A stretch of 64,000 nt of DNA from Rhodanobacter sp. (GCA_040371205.1 AP031382.1:620001-684000), one strand, 5' to 3'. Shown: positions 16,534 through 25,789, counted from the first letter of the stretch. The notes: generated from the sequence alone by a model not told the origin. Program-made: numbers and translations.

Positions 16534-16905
16534 ATGAATTACGACCAATCGTGGATGGGCTATGGCTGGGTTGGCGGCGCGGAGGCGGGCGCGATCGCCC
16601 TGGCCGCCGGCCTGGTGCTGTACTTCGCGTTCCATGGGTTCGGCCGGCGCAACGGCTGGAGCGATGCGCGGCAGATCGGCTGGTCTTACGTCCTCGCGCT
16701 GGCGCTCAGCGGGCGCGAGGATTTCTGGAACCTGTTCTACTTCAACTACGCGCGCCTGCAATCGCTGCAGCTGCTGCAGGCCAAGCTGGCCGAAGTGCAC
16801 GATCCGGACGGCATCGGCACGCGCGCGCTGTGCGAGTTGCTGGGAGCGGCGGTCGGCGTGTTCGTCGCGTGGCTGCTGTGCGGCAGGCACTGGCGGCGGA
16901 ACTGA
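16534..16905 (+). CDS. small two-helix membrane protein, unknown function
   Basis: 123 aa. Two predicted membrane segments: about 16-35 (EAGAIALAAGLVLYFAFHGF) and about 100-117 (LLGAAVGVFVAWLLC), joined by a soluble stretch with REDFWNLFYFNYARLQSLQL. No family recognised. Start ATG 16534 follows an AACAGGG motif. Convergent with the cardiolipin synthase gene (6-base gap). Confidence 0.6.
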   Translation: MNYDQSWMGYGWVGGAEAGAIALAAGLVLYFAFHGFGRRNGWSDARQIGWSYVLALALSGREDFWNLFYFNYARLQSLQLLQAKLAEVHDPDGIGTRALCELLGAAVGVFVAWLLCGRHWRRN

Positions 16906-16911
16906 GCGCCC

Positions 16912-18291
16912 TCAAAGGATCGGATCGAACAGCCGTGCCACGTGCATCGCCACGCGGCGCAGGTAAGGCGCGTCGTGGTAATCGCGCGCCCGCACCTCGG
17001 TGGACTGCGTGAAATCGCGCTCCAGCATCGCCGCGACCTCCGCGGCGAAGCGGCGGTCCAGCACCAGCGCGCTGGCCTCGAAGTTGAGCCGGAACGAGCG
17101 GCTGTCCAGGTTGAGGCTGCCCACCGCGGCGCAGTCGTCGTCCACCAGCAGCACTTTCTGGTGCAGGAAGCCGGGTTCGTAGCGGAACACGCGCACGCCG
17201 GCGCGCAGCGCATGGTGGGCGTGCAGGGTCGAGGCCAGGAACACGGTGTGGTGGTCCGCGCGCGCCGGGATCAGCACGCGCACGTCCACGCCGCGGAAGG
17301 CGGCCAGTTGCAGCGCGGCGCGCACCGAGTGGTCGGGCACGAAGTAGGGCGTGGTGAGCCAGATGCGCCGGCGCGCCGCGTTGATCGCGGCGGTGACGAA
17401 CAGCGAGCCGGTTTCCTGCGGGTCGGCCGGGCCGCTGGCAACCGCCAGCACGCGCGCGTCGCCGTCCGTCGCCGGTGCCGGGTGCAGCGGCGGCGGCGCG
17501 CCGGTGATCCATTCCCAGTCGTCGGCGAACAGGCGCTGCAGGTCTTCGGCGGCGGGGCCGCGCAGTTCCATGTGGGTGTCGCGCCACGGCGCCAACGGCG
17601 GCTTCAGGCCCAGGTATTCGTCGCCGACGTTGAGGCCGCCGATGAAGGCGCGGCTGCCGTCCACCACCACGATCTTGCGGTGGTTGCGGAAGTTGAGCTG
17701 GAAGCGGTTGCGCAGCCGCCGGGTGGCGAAGGGGTGGATCGCCACGCCGCCTGCGGCCAGCGTTTTCACGTAGCGGCGCGGCAGGTCGTGGCTGCCCACG
17801 CCGTCGTAGAGCACGCATACGCGCACGCCGGCCGCCGCGCGCTCCAGCAAGGCTTGCTGCATGCGCCGGCCCAGGCCGTCGTCGTGGAAGATGAAGAACT
17901 GCACCAGCAGGGTGTGCCGCGCCTCGGCGATGGCGGCGAAGATCGCCTCGAAAGTGGCCGTGCCGTCGATCAGCAGGCGCACCTGGTGGCCGCCCCGGAA
18001 CGGCCGGCCGAGCATCGTCGTCAGCGCGGCATAGCGTTCCTCGCCGGCGTCGGATGGAATGGCCTGCCGCTGGCGCGGCAGTGCGCCGCGGTGCCGCTTG
18101 AGATAGCCGCGAAAGCGGCTGGCGCCGAGGAACAGGTAGGGCACCAGGGTCAGCGCGGGCAGCAGCAGCAGGCCGAGCGCCCAGCCGATCGCGCCCTGCG
18201 GCGTGCGCGTGTGCATCAGCGCATGCGCGGCGGCGAACACGCCGAGCACTTGCAGCAGCAGGACGACATCGCCGAACAGGCTGAGGGTCAT
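16912..18291 (-). CDS. cls: cardiolipin synthase (two-HKD phospholipase D family)
   Basis: 459 aa from ATG 18291. Two N-terminal membrane helices (LSLFGDVVLLLQVLGVF; GWALGLLLLPALTLVPYLFL), a PLDc_N region, then two HKD motifs: NHRKIVVVDGSRAFIGG and LHQKVLLVDDDCAAVGSLN. Makes cardiolipin from phosphatidylglycerol in the inner membrane. Last gene of a three-gene minus-strand run: cupin gene, FAD protein (13-base gap), cls. Confidence 0.93.
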   Translation of the reverse strand: MTLSLFGDVVLLLQVLGVFAAAHALMHTRTPQGAIGWALGLLLLPALTLVPYLFLGASRFRGYLKRHRGALPRQRQAIPSDAGEERYAALTTMLGRPFRGGHQVRLLIDGTATFEAIFAAIAEARHTLLVQFFIFHDDGLGRRMQQALLERAAAGVRVCVLYDGVGSHDLPRRYVKTLAAGGVAIHPFATRRLRNRFQLNFRNHRKIVVVDGSRAFIGGLNVGDEYLGLKPPLAPWRDTHMELRGPAAEDLQRLFADDWEWITGAPPPLHPAPATDGDARVLAVASGPADPQETGSLFVTAAINAARRRIWLTTPYFVPDHSVRAALQLAAFRGVDVRVLIPARADHHTVFLASTLHAHHALRAGVRVFRYEPGFLHQKVLLVDDDCAAVGSLNLDSRSFRLNFEASALVLDRRFAAEVAAMLERDFTQSTEVRARDYHDAPYLRRVAMHVARLFDPIL

Positions 18292-18304
18292 TGAGGTGGA
18301 CGGT

Positions 18305-19675
18305 TTATTCCGCCAGCAACTGGTCGGCCACGGCGCGCGCCTGCTGGCGGATTTCCGGCATCGCGGTGGATTCCCACAGCGTACCGCGCAACAAGCTGCC
18401 GATGGCGAACAGCCGCGACCATTCGCCGCCTTCGTGCAGCAGGCGGCCTTGCGCCGTGGCCCGGCAGCCCAGGCCCAGCGGATCGGGCAGCACATGCCGG
18501 TTCACCACCAGCTGCCGCATCAGCGGATGCGGCGTGCGCGCCACGTCGAAATCCATGCCCACGGCCTGCACCACCAGGTCCGCATGCAGCGTCTGCCGTT
18601 TCGCCGCGTCGCGGTCGTGCGGGTGCAGCTCCAGGCGCAGGCCGTCGCCGTCCGGTTCGACGCGATGCAGCTGGCCGCGCAAGCGGTGCAGGCGGCCGGC
18701 GCCTTCCAGTGCGGCGAGGCTTTCGTGCACGGCCGGCGGCATGCGGTGGCGTGCGCGCTCCCATGCCCAGCGCGCGTGGCGCTGGAAGCGCGCCCGCTGG
18801 TCGAGCGGCAGCGCAGCCCACAGCGCCGGCGTGTGCGGGCGCAGGCTGTCGATCACGCCGCGCCAGTCGTCCTCCTGCGCGATCGCCTCGCGCAGCAGGC
18901 GCAGCCACAGGCGCACGTCGGGTTCGTCCAGCATCGCCTCGATCACCTGCGCACTGTCCTCGGCGGGTGTCGCGGTGGTGCGCAGGTGCGGTTCGGGCAG
19001 CCGGCCGTGGCGCGAGATCGCGGTGAAGCGGGTGTCGGGCCAGCGTGCGGCGAGTTCCACCAGCACGTCGGCCGCGGTAAGCCCGAGGCCGACGACCAGC
19101 ACGTGCCGCGGCACATCGGCGGGCGGATCGGCGAGCAGCCGCCACGGGTCGACCACGTAGCGGCCCGTGGCCAGCGCGTCGCTGCCAACGGCGGACAAGG
19201 GTTGCGGCGGCAGCGCGCCGATCGCCAGCACGGCGGCGTCCACGCGGCGCGTCTCCTCGCCGCGGAACACGGTGACGCCACCGGCCTCGGGCACCACGGC
19301 GTCGGCGGCAAACGGCACGATGTGCACGTCGTGCCCGAGCGCCTTGCCCTGCGCCAGTGCGCGCGCCACTTCGGCTTCGAGGTAATCGCCGTAGCGGCTG
19401 CGCGGCAGGAAATCGGTGCCGGCGATGGAGGGCTGCCCGCGCTGCACGAAATCGAGGAAGCCCTGCGGCTTGCCGGCGAACATGCCCATCGACGCCGCGC
19501 GCACATTGAGCAGGTGGCGCTCGGAGCGGGTGCCGTAGGCCACGCCGCGCGCCGGCGTGCCGCTGCCGGTGTACCAGTCCAGGTGCAGCGGGTGCGGCAG
19601 CCGGCGTTCGAGCAATTCGCCGAGCAGCGCGGCGGAAGCGGCGCCGCCGCCGATGATGGCGACACGTCGATGCAT
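18305..19675 (-). CDS. FAD/NAD(P)-binding oxidoreductase-like protein (NAD_binding_9 type)
   Basis: 456 aa. Rossmann dinucleotide motif at the N-terminus (VAIIGGGAASAALLGEL) and a second nucleotide loop about residues 160-180 (HVLVVGLGLTAADVLVEL), with RHLLNVRAASMGMFAG between. This matches the HI0933-like/NAD_binding_9 proteins found with amino-acid or sulfur metabolism genes. It lies 20 bases after the cysteine-dioxygenase-like gene and before cls, probably in one operon. Substrate unknown. Confidence 0.78.
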   Translation of the reverse strand: MHRRVAIIGGGAASAALLGELLERRLPHPLHLDWYTGSGTPARGVAYGTRSERHLLNVRAASMGMFAGKPQGFLDFVQRGQPSIAGTDFLPRSRYGDYLEAEVARALAQGKALGHDVHIVPFAADAVVPEAGGVTVFRGEETRRVDAAVLAIGALPPQPLSAVGSDALATGRYVVDPWRLLADPPADVPRHVLVVGLGLTAADVLVELAARWPDTRFTAISRHGRLPEPHLRTTATPAEDSAQVIEAMLDEPDVRLWLRLLREAIAQEDDWRGVIDSLRPHTPALWAALPLDQRARFQRHARWAWERARHRMPPAVHESLAALEGAGRLHRLRGQLHRVEPDGDGLRLELHPHDRDAAKRQTLHADLVVQAVGMDFDVARTPHPLMRQLVVNRHVLPDPLGLGCRATAQGRLLHEGGEWSRLFAIGSLLRGTLWESTAMPEIRQQARAVADQLLAE

Positions 19676-19695
19676 GCGTTGCTCCGTTGGGGGGA

Positions 19696-20250
19696 TCAGT
19701 GGGCCGGTTGGCCGTGCCGTACCTGGGCGATCCACGCGGACGCGCCCGGATCGCGACGCCGGGGATCCGGCCATGCGCCGCCGTAGACGTGCAGCGTGTA
19801 GGCAACGTCGTGCCGCGACAGGTTGCGGCAGCGGTGCGCGCGGCCGGCATCGCGTTCGAACCACTGCGCGTCGCCCGGGCCCAGCCAGTTGCGTCCCTGC
19901 GCTTCGAGTTCCCCGCTGTGCGGGTCGCGCTGGTAGGACTGCCATTCCAGCGCGCCGTGCAGGGTCAGTTCCAGGCCCCAGCCGCTGGCATGATCCAGCA
20001 GCGGCATGCGCTCGCCGGGCGGCCACGCGCGCACCAGCACGCGCAGCGCGGGTTGCCGGCGTTCGAGCAGCAGGCGCACGTCGATACCGCGGCGATGCAC
20101 GGCGGCCAGGCGGGCCGGCAGCGCAGAGGCGTCGCCGTGCACCACGCGGCCGAGGTCGCGCGCCATCGTGGCCAGATCAGGGTGCTCGACGCGGCCGTAC
20201 TCCAGCGCGATCTTGCGCAAATTCTTCAAGCTGTGCATGTCGTTGCCCAT
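19696..20250 (-). CDS. cysteine dioxygenase-like cupin
   Basis: 184 aa. Cupin fold of the CDO_I family: RAWPPGERMPLLDHASGWG followed by LTLHGALEWQSY and a second motif RAHRCRNLSRHD...YTLHVYGG. Cysteine dioxygenase oxidises cysteine to cysteinesulfinate with iron held by three histidines. Here the first His of the H-x-H motif appears as Leu (L85-D86-H87), while the third-ligand His (H139) is present, so activity or metal binding may differ. Start ATG 20250; ATG 20238 is an alternative. Confidence 0.72.
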   Translation of the reverse strand: MGNDMHSLKNLRKIALEYGRVEHPDLATMARDLGRVVHGDASALPARLAAVHRRGIDVRLLLERRQPALRVLVRAWPPGERMPLLDHASGWGLELTLHGALEWQSYQRDPHSGELEAQGRNWLGPGDAQWFERDAGRAHRCRNLSRHDVAYTLHVYGGAWPDPRRRDPGASAWIAQVRHGQPAH

Positions 20251-20437
20251 GCGTGACCCGGCCTTGGTTCGTCGGCGCAGTGGAGCATGGGCGCCGTTAA
20301 ACGACTGTAAGAGCCGGCCTGGCTGCGCGGCGGAGGGCGACGTGCGCGGTGTCCGCATGCTTGCGCCAGCGCCAGCCGGTGCGCAGCGGCGCACCGGGCC
20401 CTTGCGGAACGGCCGCGGTAGGCCGTTCCGCATCGGC

Positions 20438-21094
20438 TTACAGGTTGTTCAGCACGAAGCTCACCGGCACCCTGGCCCAAGCACGCACCGCATGGCCCTC
20501 GGCCGTCGCCGGCTGGAAGCGCCAGTGCGCCATCACTTGCTCACGCGCGCTGTGGTCCAGCACCGCATAGCCGCTGCTCTGCTCGACCTCGGCCTGCACC
20601 GGCTTGCCGGTTTCGTCCACCAGCACGCGCAGCAGCACCGTGCCCTGCAAGTGCTGGCGCAGGGCCTGCGCCGGGAACCGCAACGGCGACGAGCGGTACG
20701 CCAGCGTGGCTTCGGCCGGCGCGGCCGTGCCGGCATGCGCCGCCGGCAGGTCGGGCGGCGCCATCGGCGCGGGCTGCGGGCTTGCGATGCTGGGTGTCGC
20801 GGCCGGCGGCCTGGCGATGGGCTGCGGCTGCACGCGCACGGGCACCGGCGCGGCATGCGGCAGGGGTTTCAACTCGACCGCCGGCGGCGGTGGCGGCGTG
20901 GGTGGCGGCGGTTCGATGAAGACCACCTGCGGCACGGCGGCGATCCGGTGCATCAGTGCCAGCGCTTGCGGCGCCAGCGGCCGGGTGAGCATCAGCAAGG
21001 CGACGAGGTTGAGCGTGATGGCCGCGCTGAGCGCGGCGATGCGCACGGGGTCGGGGTGGGGGCGAACGGCAATGGCCAGGCTTGCGGACGACAT
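20438..21094 (-). CDS. TonB-family energy transducer
   Basis: 218 aa. One N-terminal membrane helix (about 18-38, IAALSAAITLNLVALLML), a Pro-rich periplasmic spacer (PPPPTPPPPPAVELKPLP onward to about 125), and a C-terminal TonB domain (LRFPAQALRQHLQGTVLLRV, VEQSSGYAVLDHSAREQV, HWRFQPA). Transfers proton-motive force to outer-membrane receptors. No exbB/exbD next to it, so it is one of probably several TonB paralogues. Confidence 0.9.
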   Translation of the reverse strand: MSSASLAIAVRPHPDPVRIAALSAAITLNLVALLMLTRPLAPQALALMHRIAAVPQVVFIEPPPPTPPPPPAVELKPLPHAAPVPVRVQPQPIARPPAATPSIASPQPAPMAPPDLPAAHAGTAAPAEATLAYRSSPLRFPAQALRQHLQGTVLLRVLVDETGKPVQAEVEQSSGYAVLDHSAREQVMAHWRFQPATAEGHAVRAWARVPVSFVLNNL

Positions 21095-21328
21095 GAGCGA
21101 CCTCCTGACGGTTCGTTTGGGTTGTGGCGCCGGCGACGCTGCGCGATGCAGGGGGACCGCCGTGGGCGCGGCCTGAGCCTATGCCTGCGGTTCCGGGTCT
21201 GTCCAGTGCAGCCCTCGTTTCAAACGGGGGCGCGACGCCGATGGACGGATGGACGTCCATAAACGTGGTCATGCGCAGCCGGCCGCGCTATGTTTCGTTG
21301 CGTAACCATCACGCGCCGGAGCTTCGCC

Positions 21329-22000
21329 ATGACCGCTGCCATCGCTGCCTTGCCGCGCTATCGCCGCGGCGACGAGCTTGCCAGCAGCTTGCTGCACGGC
21401 GTCGGCATCGTGCTCAGCATCGGCGGCCTCGCCGCGCTGGTCGCATCCGCGGTGCTGCACGGCGACGCGCGGGAGGTCGTGGCCTGCGCGGTGTATGGCG
21501 TCACGCTGATCCTGCTCTATACCGCTTCCACGCTGTACCACGCGGTGCCCGTGCCCGCGGCCAAGCCGCTGCTGCGCACGCTGGACCACATCGCGATCTA
21601 CCTGCTGATCGCGGGCACCTACACCCCGTTCACACTGATCGCGCTGCCGGGCGCGTGGGGCTGGAGCCTGTTCGCCGCGGTGTGGGGGCTGGCGTTGGTC
21701 GGCAGCGTGCTGGAGCTGGGCTGGTTCCGCCGCTGGCGCAAGCTTGCGGTGCTGCTCTACGTCGGCATGGGCTGGATCGGCATGCTCGCCTTCAAGCCGC
21801 TGGCCGCGCACCTTCAGGTCGGCGGCATGGCGCTGCTGATCGGCGGCGGCGTGGCCTACACGCTGGGCGTGCCGTTCTACCTGTGGCGACGGCTGCCCTA
21901 TCAGCACACGCTCTGGCACGCCTTCGTGCTGGCCGGCAGCGTGCTGCATTACTTCGCGGTGCTGCTGTACGTGTTGCCCGCAGGCAACCTGGGCACTTAG
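21329..22000 (+). CDS. hemolysin III (PAQR/YqfA) family membrane protein
   Basis: 223 aa from ATG 21329 (GGAG upstream). Seven membrane segments. The conserved PAQR metal-site motifs are present: STLYHAV in TM2, LDHIAIYLLIAGTYTP in TM3-4 and HTLWHAFVLAGSVLHY near the end. Inner-membrane protein of uncertain role in lipid homeostasis. Its stop overlaps by 4 bases the stop of the convergent DUF456 gene. Confidence 0.9.
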   Translation: MTAAIAALPRYRRGDELASSLLHGVGIVLSIGGLAALVASAVLHGDAREVVACAVYGVTLILLYTASTLYHAVPVPAAKPLLRTLDHIAIYLLIAGTYTPFTLIALPGAWGWSLFAAVWGLALVGSVLELGWFRRWRKLAVLLYVGMGWIGMLAFKPLAAHLQVGGMALLIGGGVAYTLGVPFYLWRRLPYQHTLWHAFVLAGSVLHYFAVLLYVLPAGNLGT

Positions 22001-22485
22001 CCGAACAGCATTGCCGCCCCGAACAAGCCGACCATCACCAGCGAGATCACCAGCTTCACCAGTGTGCCGCAGAGCAGGCCGATCCAGGTGCCGACGCCGA
22101 CGTGGGCGGAGCGCAGCACGCTGGTGCCCGACGAGAGTTCGCCGAGCAGCGCGCCGACGAACGGGCCGAGCAGGATGCCGGGAATGCTGAAAAACATGCC
22201 GACGAAGGTGCCCAGCGAGGCGCCCCACAACGCGCGCTTGCTGGCGCCCACGCGCTTGGCGCCCAGCGTGCTGGAAACGAAGTCCAGCGCCACGGCCACG
22301 GCGCCCAGCGCACCGATCAGCAGCAACCACCACGGGCCGAGGTGGCGGTAGTCGTCCACGGCGGCGACCAGCCAGATGCCGCCGAAGATCATCGGCACGC
22401 CGGGCAGGCTGGGCAGGATCGCGCCGACCAGTCCGCCGACGATCAGCGCGGCGCCGAGCGTGTAGAACACGATGTCGAACAGCAT
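21997..22485 (-). CDS. DUF456 family membrane protein
   Basis: 162 aa. Four to five hydrophobic helices with the family's Gly/Pro-rich motifs (LPGVPMIFGGIWLVA, SIPGILLGPFVGALLGEL, VGTWIGLLCGTLVKL). Function unknown. Chosen start ATG 22485. It lies just beyond the paired palindromic repeats 22501-22627. Confidence 0.85.
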   Translation of the reverse strand: MLFDIVFYTLGAALIVGGLVGAILPSLPGVPMIFGGIWLVAAVDDYRHLGPWWLLLIGALGAVAVALDFVSSTLGAKRVGASKRALWGASLGTFVGMFFSIPGILLGPFVGALLGELSSGTSVLRSAHVGVGTWIGLLCGTLVKLVISLVMVGLFGAAMLFG

Positions 22486-22500
22486 GGGTGCGCCCTTATT

Positions 22501-22627
22501 TTTGCGATCGTCCTTGATCGCAGAGTCAAATGGGCGGCGATCCGTGGCCGCACTCTTCATGATCTTTGCGATCGTCCTTGATCGCGGGATCGAACAGGCA
22601 GTCATCCATGGCTGCACTTTTCACTTG
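22501..22627. repeat. two tandem copies of a palindromic intergenic repeat
   Basis: Two 21-base identical segments (TTTGCGATCGTCCTTGATCG C, 22501-22521 and 22565-22585) each lead into a related hairpin unit (22525-22560 and 22588-22627; core CATGGCTGCACTTTTCA). A third unit is at 31824-31860. The hairpin stems co-vary (GGCNGC...GCNGCC type). Looks like a lineage-specific REP-like family; the second copy reaches into the last codons of the DUF1456 gene. Confidence 0.75.
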
Positions 22628-23082
22628 CGCAGGCGCTGGGTGAGGCCGCGCAGGAAGTGGCGCAGCAGCTGGTCGCCGCAGGGACGGTAATTGGGGTGCT
22701 CGGGCTTGCGGAACAACGCGCTGAGTTCCGACTTCGACAACGGAAAATCTGCGGCGGCGAGGATGCCGTGCAGGTCGTCGTCGCGCAGCTCGAAGGCCAC
22801 GCGCAGTTTCTTCAGCACGAGGTTGTTGGTGACGCGCTTGGCCACGGGTTGCGGCGGGCGGCTCTCGTCGCGGCCGCGCAGATGCACCACCAGGCCGTCG
22901 AGGAAGTGCGCCATGACCTTGTCGGGGCAGTCGCGGTAGCCGGGTTCGTCGTCCTTCTTCAGGTAGGCGTCGATGTCGGCCTGCTCCACCTCCAGTCCGG
23001 CCAGCGCAGTGATCGCTGCAAGCTTGCCGTCGGGCAGGTCGAGCATGTAGCGCACGTTGCGCAAGATGTCGTTGTTGATCAT
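22621..23082 (-). CDS. DUF1456 (YehS-like) protein
   Basis: 153 aa. Contains the duplicated family motif: MINNDILRNVRYMLDLPDG ... RDCPDKVMAHFLDGLV and VTNNLVLKKLRVAFELRDDD ... PCGDQLLRHFLRGL. Soluble cytoplasmic protein of unknown function, full length for YehS. Its 3' end is adjacent to the palindromic repeat. Confidence 0.9.
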   Translation of the reverse strand: MINNDILRNVRYMLDLPDGKLAAITALAGLEVEQADIDAYLKKDDEPGYRDCPDKVMAHFLDGLVVHLRGRDESRPPQPVAKRVTNNLVLKKLRVAFELRDDDLHGILAAADFPLSKSELSALFRKPEHPNYRPCGDQLLRHFLRGLTQRLRK

Positions 23083-23233
23083 GCGGGCATTCTATCGGTT
23101 GCCCACGGGCTCCGTTTGCGCCGAGCGTAGCTTGCGTCAGCAGGCGGAGTCGAAGCGTTGCCCGCTGGACGTCCATCGACTCCGCTGCTTCGCAGCGATG
23201 CTCAGCACGAACGGGGATGGAGCGGCAGAAACG

Positions 23234-23259
23234 AACGGGGCGCCAGATGGCGCCCCGTT
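23234..23259 (-). terminator. hairpin terminator after the 2-oxoacid dehydrogenase operon
   Basis: An 11-bp perfect stem (23234-23244 with 23249-23259), loop of 4, located 20 bases past the E2 stop; on the minus strand a T-rich stretch (TTCGTTTCTG) follows. Confidence 0.65.
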
Positions 23260-23278
23260 TGCAACTTGGCAATGCGCC

Positions 23279-24634
23279 TCAGTTCGGCAGCGACAGATCG
23301 TCCAGCAGCGCCTTGAGGAAGCGCGCGGCTTCGCCGCCGGTGGCGGCGCGGTGGTCGAAGGTGAGGCTGATCGGCATGCGGCGATGCACTTCGATGCCGC
23401 CCATCACCGCCACCACGTCGTGGCAAAGCTTGCCGGCGCCGATGATGGCGACGGTCGGCGGCACCACCACCGGGGTGGCGTAGCGGCCGGCGAACATGCC
23501 GAAGTTGCTGAGGCTGATGGTGTAGCCCGACAGCTCCGAGGCCGGGATGCTGCGGTCTTCCACCGCGGTACGCAGGCGCTTGATCGCGGCACGGATGCCG
23601 GCGCCGTCCAGCACGTCGGCATTGCGCAGCGCCGGCACGAACAGGCCGTCTTCGGTGTCCACGGCGATGCCGATGTCCACGTGCGGATGCAGGGTGCGGG
23701 TGAGGTTCTTGCCGTCGAACCACGCGTTGAGCGCGGGCACCGCCTTGCAGGCGGCGACGATGGCGCGGATCAGGCGTGCGGTGATGTCCTGCTTGCCGAT
23801 CCAGGCGTGCAGGTCGGCATCATCGACCAGCGTGGTCGGCACCACGTTGGCGTGGGCCTCGGCCATCACGCGCGCCATGTTGCGGCGGACGCCCTTGAGC
23901 TGTTCCGGCTGGCCGCTGGCCTGCACGCTGGGCGGCGCGGTGCGCACGGCCTTGCCGGCGAGCGACACGGCGGTGCGGCTCGGTGCCGCGCCGGGTTCGG
24001 GCAGTTCCGGCGCGAGGTGGCGGCCTGCCGAGGCGGGCACGGCGCGCGCCGGGGCGGCGCCAAGCTCAGCGCTGCCGTTGGCGGCGGCGTCCTTCACGTC
24101 CTTCAGGGTGACCACGCCGTCGGCGCCGGTGGGGCGCACGCGGGCGAGGTCGACCTTGAGCTTCTTGGCCAGCGCGCGCACCGCGGGCACGGCCTTCACG
24201 CCGCCGATGCTGGCGGCCTGTTCGACGTGCACGGTGTTGCCGCTGACCATCGCGCCGACCACGGTGCCTTCGTCCTCGCGGTCGGCGGTGGCGGCCTTGG
24301 CCGGCGCGGGAGCCGGTGCGGGCGCCTCGGCTTTCTTCGGGCCGTGGTGGTGGCCGGTGGACTCGGCCTCGGCGCGCTGCTTGGCGTTGGCGTCGGGCTC
24401 GAAGTCGGCCAGCGCGGCGCCGGTCTCGATGATGTCGCCGGGCGCGCCGTAGAGCTTCTTCACCGTGCCGGTGTAGGGCGACGGCACGTCGACCACGGCC
24501 TTGGCGGTTTCCATCGAGCACAGCGGCGCGTCGAGCTTGATGTAGTCGCCTTCCTTCACGTGCCACTCGACGATGGTGGCGTCGGGCAGGCCTTCGCCGA
24601 GGTCGGGCAGGTGGAATGTCTTGATGTCGGCCAT
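23279..24634 (-). CDS. 2-oxoacid dehydrogenase E2, dihydrolipoamide acyltransferase
   Basis: 451 aa. Lipoyl domain about 1-80 with the lipoylated K45 (METAKAVVDVPSPYTG), Ala/Pro linker, peripheral-subunit-binding domain about 145-180 (VRALAKKLKVDLARVRPTG), and acyltransferase domain ending with the catalytic FDHRAATGGEAARFL (H428). The DHRxxxGG form is typical of branched-chain/pyruvate E2s paired with alpha2beta2 E1. Third gene of the E1alpha-E1beta-E2 operon; a 174-base gap with REP repeats precedes it. No E3 gene is nearby. Confidence 0.93.
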   Translation of the reverse strand: MADIKTFHLPDLGEGLPDATIVEWHVKEGDYIKLDAPLCSMETAKAVVDVPSPYTGTVKKLYGAPGDIIETGAALADFEPDANAKQRAEAESTGHHHGPKKAEAPAPAPAPAKAATADREDEGTVVGAMVSGNTVHVEQAASIGGVKAVPAVRALAKKLKVDLARVRPTGADGVVTLKDVKDAAANGSAELGAAPARAVPASAGRHLAPELPEPGAAPSRTAVSLAGKAVRTAPPSVQASGQPEQLKGVRRNMARVMAEAHANVVPTTLVDDADLHAWIGKQDITARLIRAIVAACKAVPALNAWFDGKNLTRTLHPHVDIGIAVDTEDGLFVPALRNADVLDGAGIRAAIKRLRTAVEDRSIPASELSGYTISLSNFGMFAGRYATPVVVPPTVAIIGAGKLCHDVVAVMGGIEVHRRMPISLTFDHRAATGGEAARFLKALLDDLSLPN

Positions 24635-24660
24635 GAGTGAGCTTCCAAGGTTTGGTTTTC

Positions 24661-24805
24661 TCCCTCTCCCCGCCGGGGAGAGGGCCGGGGTGAGGGGCCG
24701 GGCCTGCGGTGGCGTGCATTGAAGCGGTGCTTCGTTGCATTTTGTCGCAAGTCGTGGCCCCTCATCCGCCCCTTTCGGGGCACCTTCTCCCCGGCGGGGA
24801 GAAGG
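24661..24805. repeat. REP-like palindrome pair between E1beta and E2 genes
   Basis: Two inverted GC-rich units, 24661-24701 (CTCCCCGCCGGGGAGAG then GGGGTGAGGGG) and 24757-24805 (CCCCTCATCC ... TTCTCCCCGGCGGGGAGAA), arranged head to head. The unit type (CTCTCCC-hairpin plus GGGGTGAGGG tail) recurs at 33054, 33452 and 35828. Transcribed within the operon, they may stabilise or attenuate the mRNA. Confidence 0.8.
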
Positions 24806-24808
24806 TAA

Positions 24809-25789
24809 TCAGGATGCGGCCAGTGTGCGCTGCGCGGCCTCGACGATGCGCTCCACGCTGGGCAGGTACTTCATTTCCAGGCGGAACAGCGGGATGTGGG
24901 TGTCGGGGCCGGTGACGCGCTCGACCGGGGCGAGCAGTTCGTACAGGCATTCCTCGGCCACGCGCGCGGCGATCTCGGCGCCGAAGCCGGCGGTCTTCGG
25001 AGCCTCGTGCACGATCACGCAGCGGCCGGTCTTCTGTACCGACTCGGCGATGGTGTCGAAATCCAGCGGGGTGAGCGTGGCGACGTCGATGACTTCGGCG
25101 CTGATGCCCTGCTTGGCCAGTTCGTCGGCGGCCTCCAGCGTTTCCTTCACCTGGGCGCCCCAGGTCACCAGGGTGACGTCGGTGCCGTCGCGCAGCACGA
25201 AGCACACGTCCAGCGGCAGCGCCTCGCCGTCGTCCGGCACCTCTTCCTTGTACTGGCGGTAGATGCGCTTGGGTTCGAGGAAGATCACCGGATCGGGATC
25301 GCGGATCGCGGCCAGCAGCAGGCCGTAGGCGCGCGCGGGCGAGGACGGCAGCACCACGCGCAGGCCGGGGATGTTGGTGAACAGGTGCTCGTTCGCCTCG
25401 GAGTGATGCTCCGGCGCGCGGATGCCGCCGCCCCACGGCGCACGCCACACGGCCGGCACGGTGAGGCGGCCGCGGGTGCGGTTGCGCATGCGCGCGGCGT
25501 GGCAGGCGATCTGCTCCATCATCGGGTAGATGAAGCCTTCGAACTGCGCCTCGGCGACCGGCTTCATGCCCTGCACGGCCATGCCCACGGTGACGCCGGC
25601 GATGGTGGTCTCGTCCAGCGGCGTGTCGAGCACGCGCAGTTCGCCGAACTTCTCCTGCAGGCCCTGGGTGGCGCGGAACACGCCGCCGTTGACGCCGACG
25701 TCCTCGCCCAGCACCACGACGCTGTCGTCGTGGGCCATTTCGTAGGCGAGCGCCTGGGTGACGGCTTCGATGAGAGTGATCTGTGCCAT
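24809..25789 (-). CDS. 2-oxoacid dehydrogenase E1 beta subunit
   Basis: 326 aa. Transketolase-like pyrimidine domain (ITLIEAVTQALAYEMAHDDS, LGEDVGVNGGVFRATQGL, PLDETTIAGVTVGMAVQGM) and C-terminal transketolase domain (LTPLDFDTIAESVQKTGR). Pairs with E1alpha to decarboxylate a branched-chain 2-oxoacid or pyruvate with thiamin diphosphate. Starts 3 bases after the E1alpha stop, so translation is coupled. Confidence 0.93.
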   Translation of the reverse strand: MAQITLIEAVTQALAYEMAHDDSVVVLGEDVGVNGGVFRATQGLQEKFGELRVLDTPLDETTIAGVTVGMAVQGMKPVAEAQFEGFIYPMMEQIACHAARMRNRTRGRLTVPAVWRAPWGGGIRAPEHHSEANEHLFTNIPGLRVVLPSSPARAYGLLLAAIRDPDPVIFLEPKRIYRQYKEEVPDDGEALPLDVCFVLRDGTDVTLVTWGAQVKETLEAADELAKQGISAEVIDVATLTPLDFDTIAESVQKTGRCVIVHEAPKTAGFGAEIAARVAEECLYELLAPVERVTGPDTHIPLFRLEMKYLPSVERIVEAAQRTLAAS

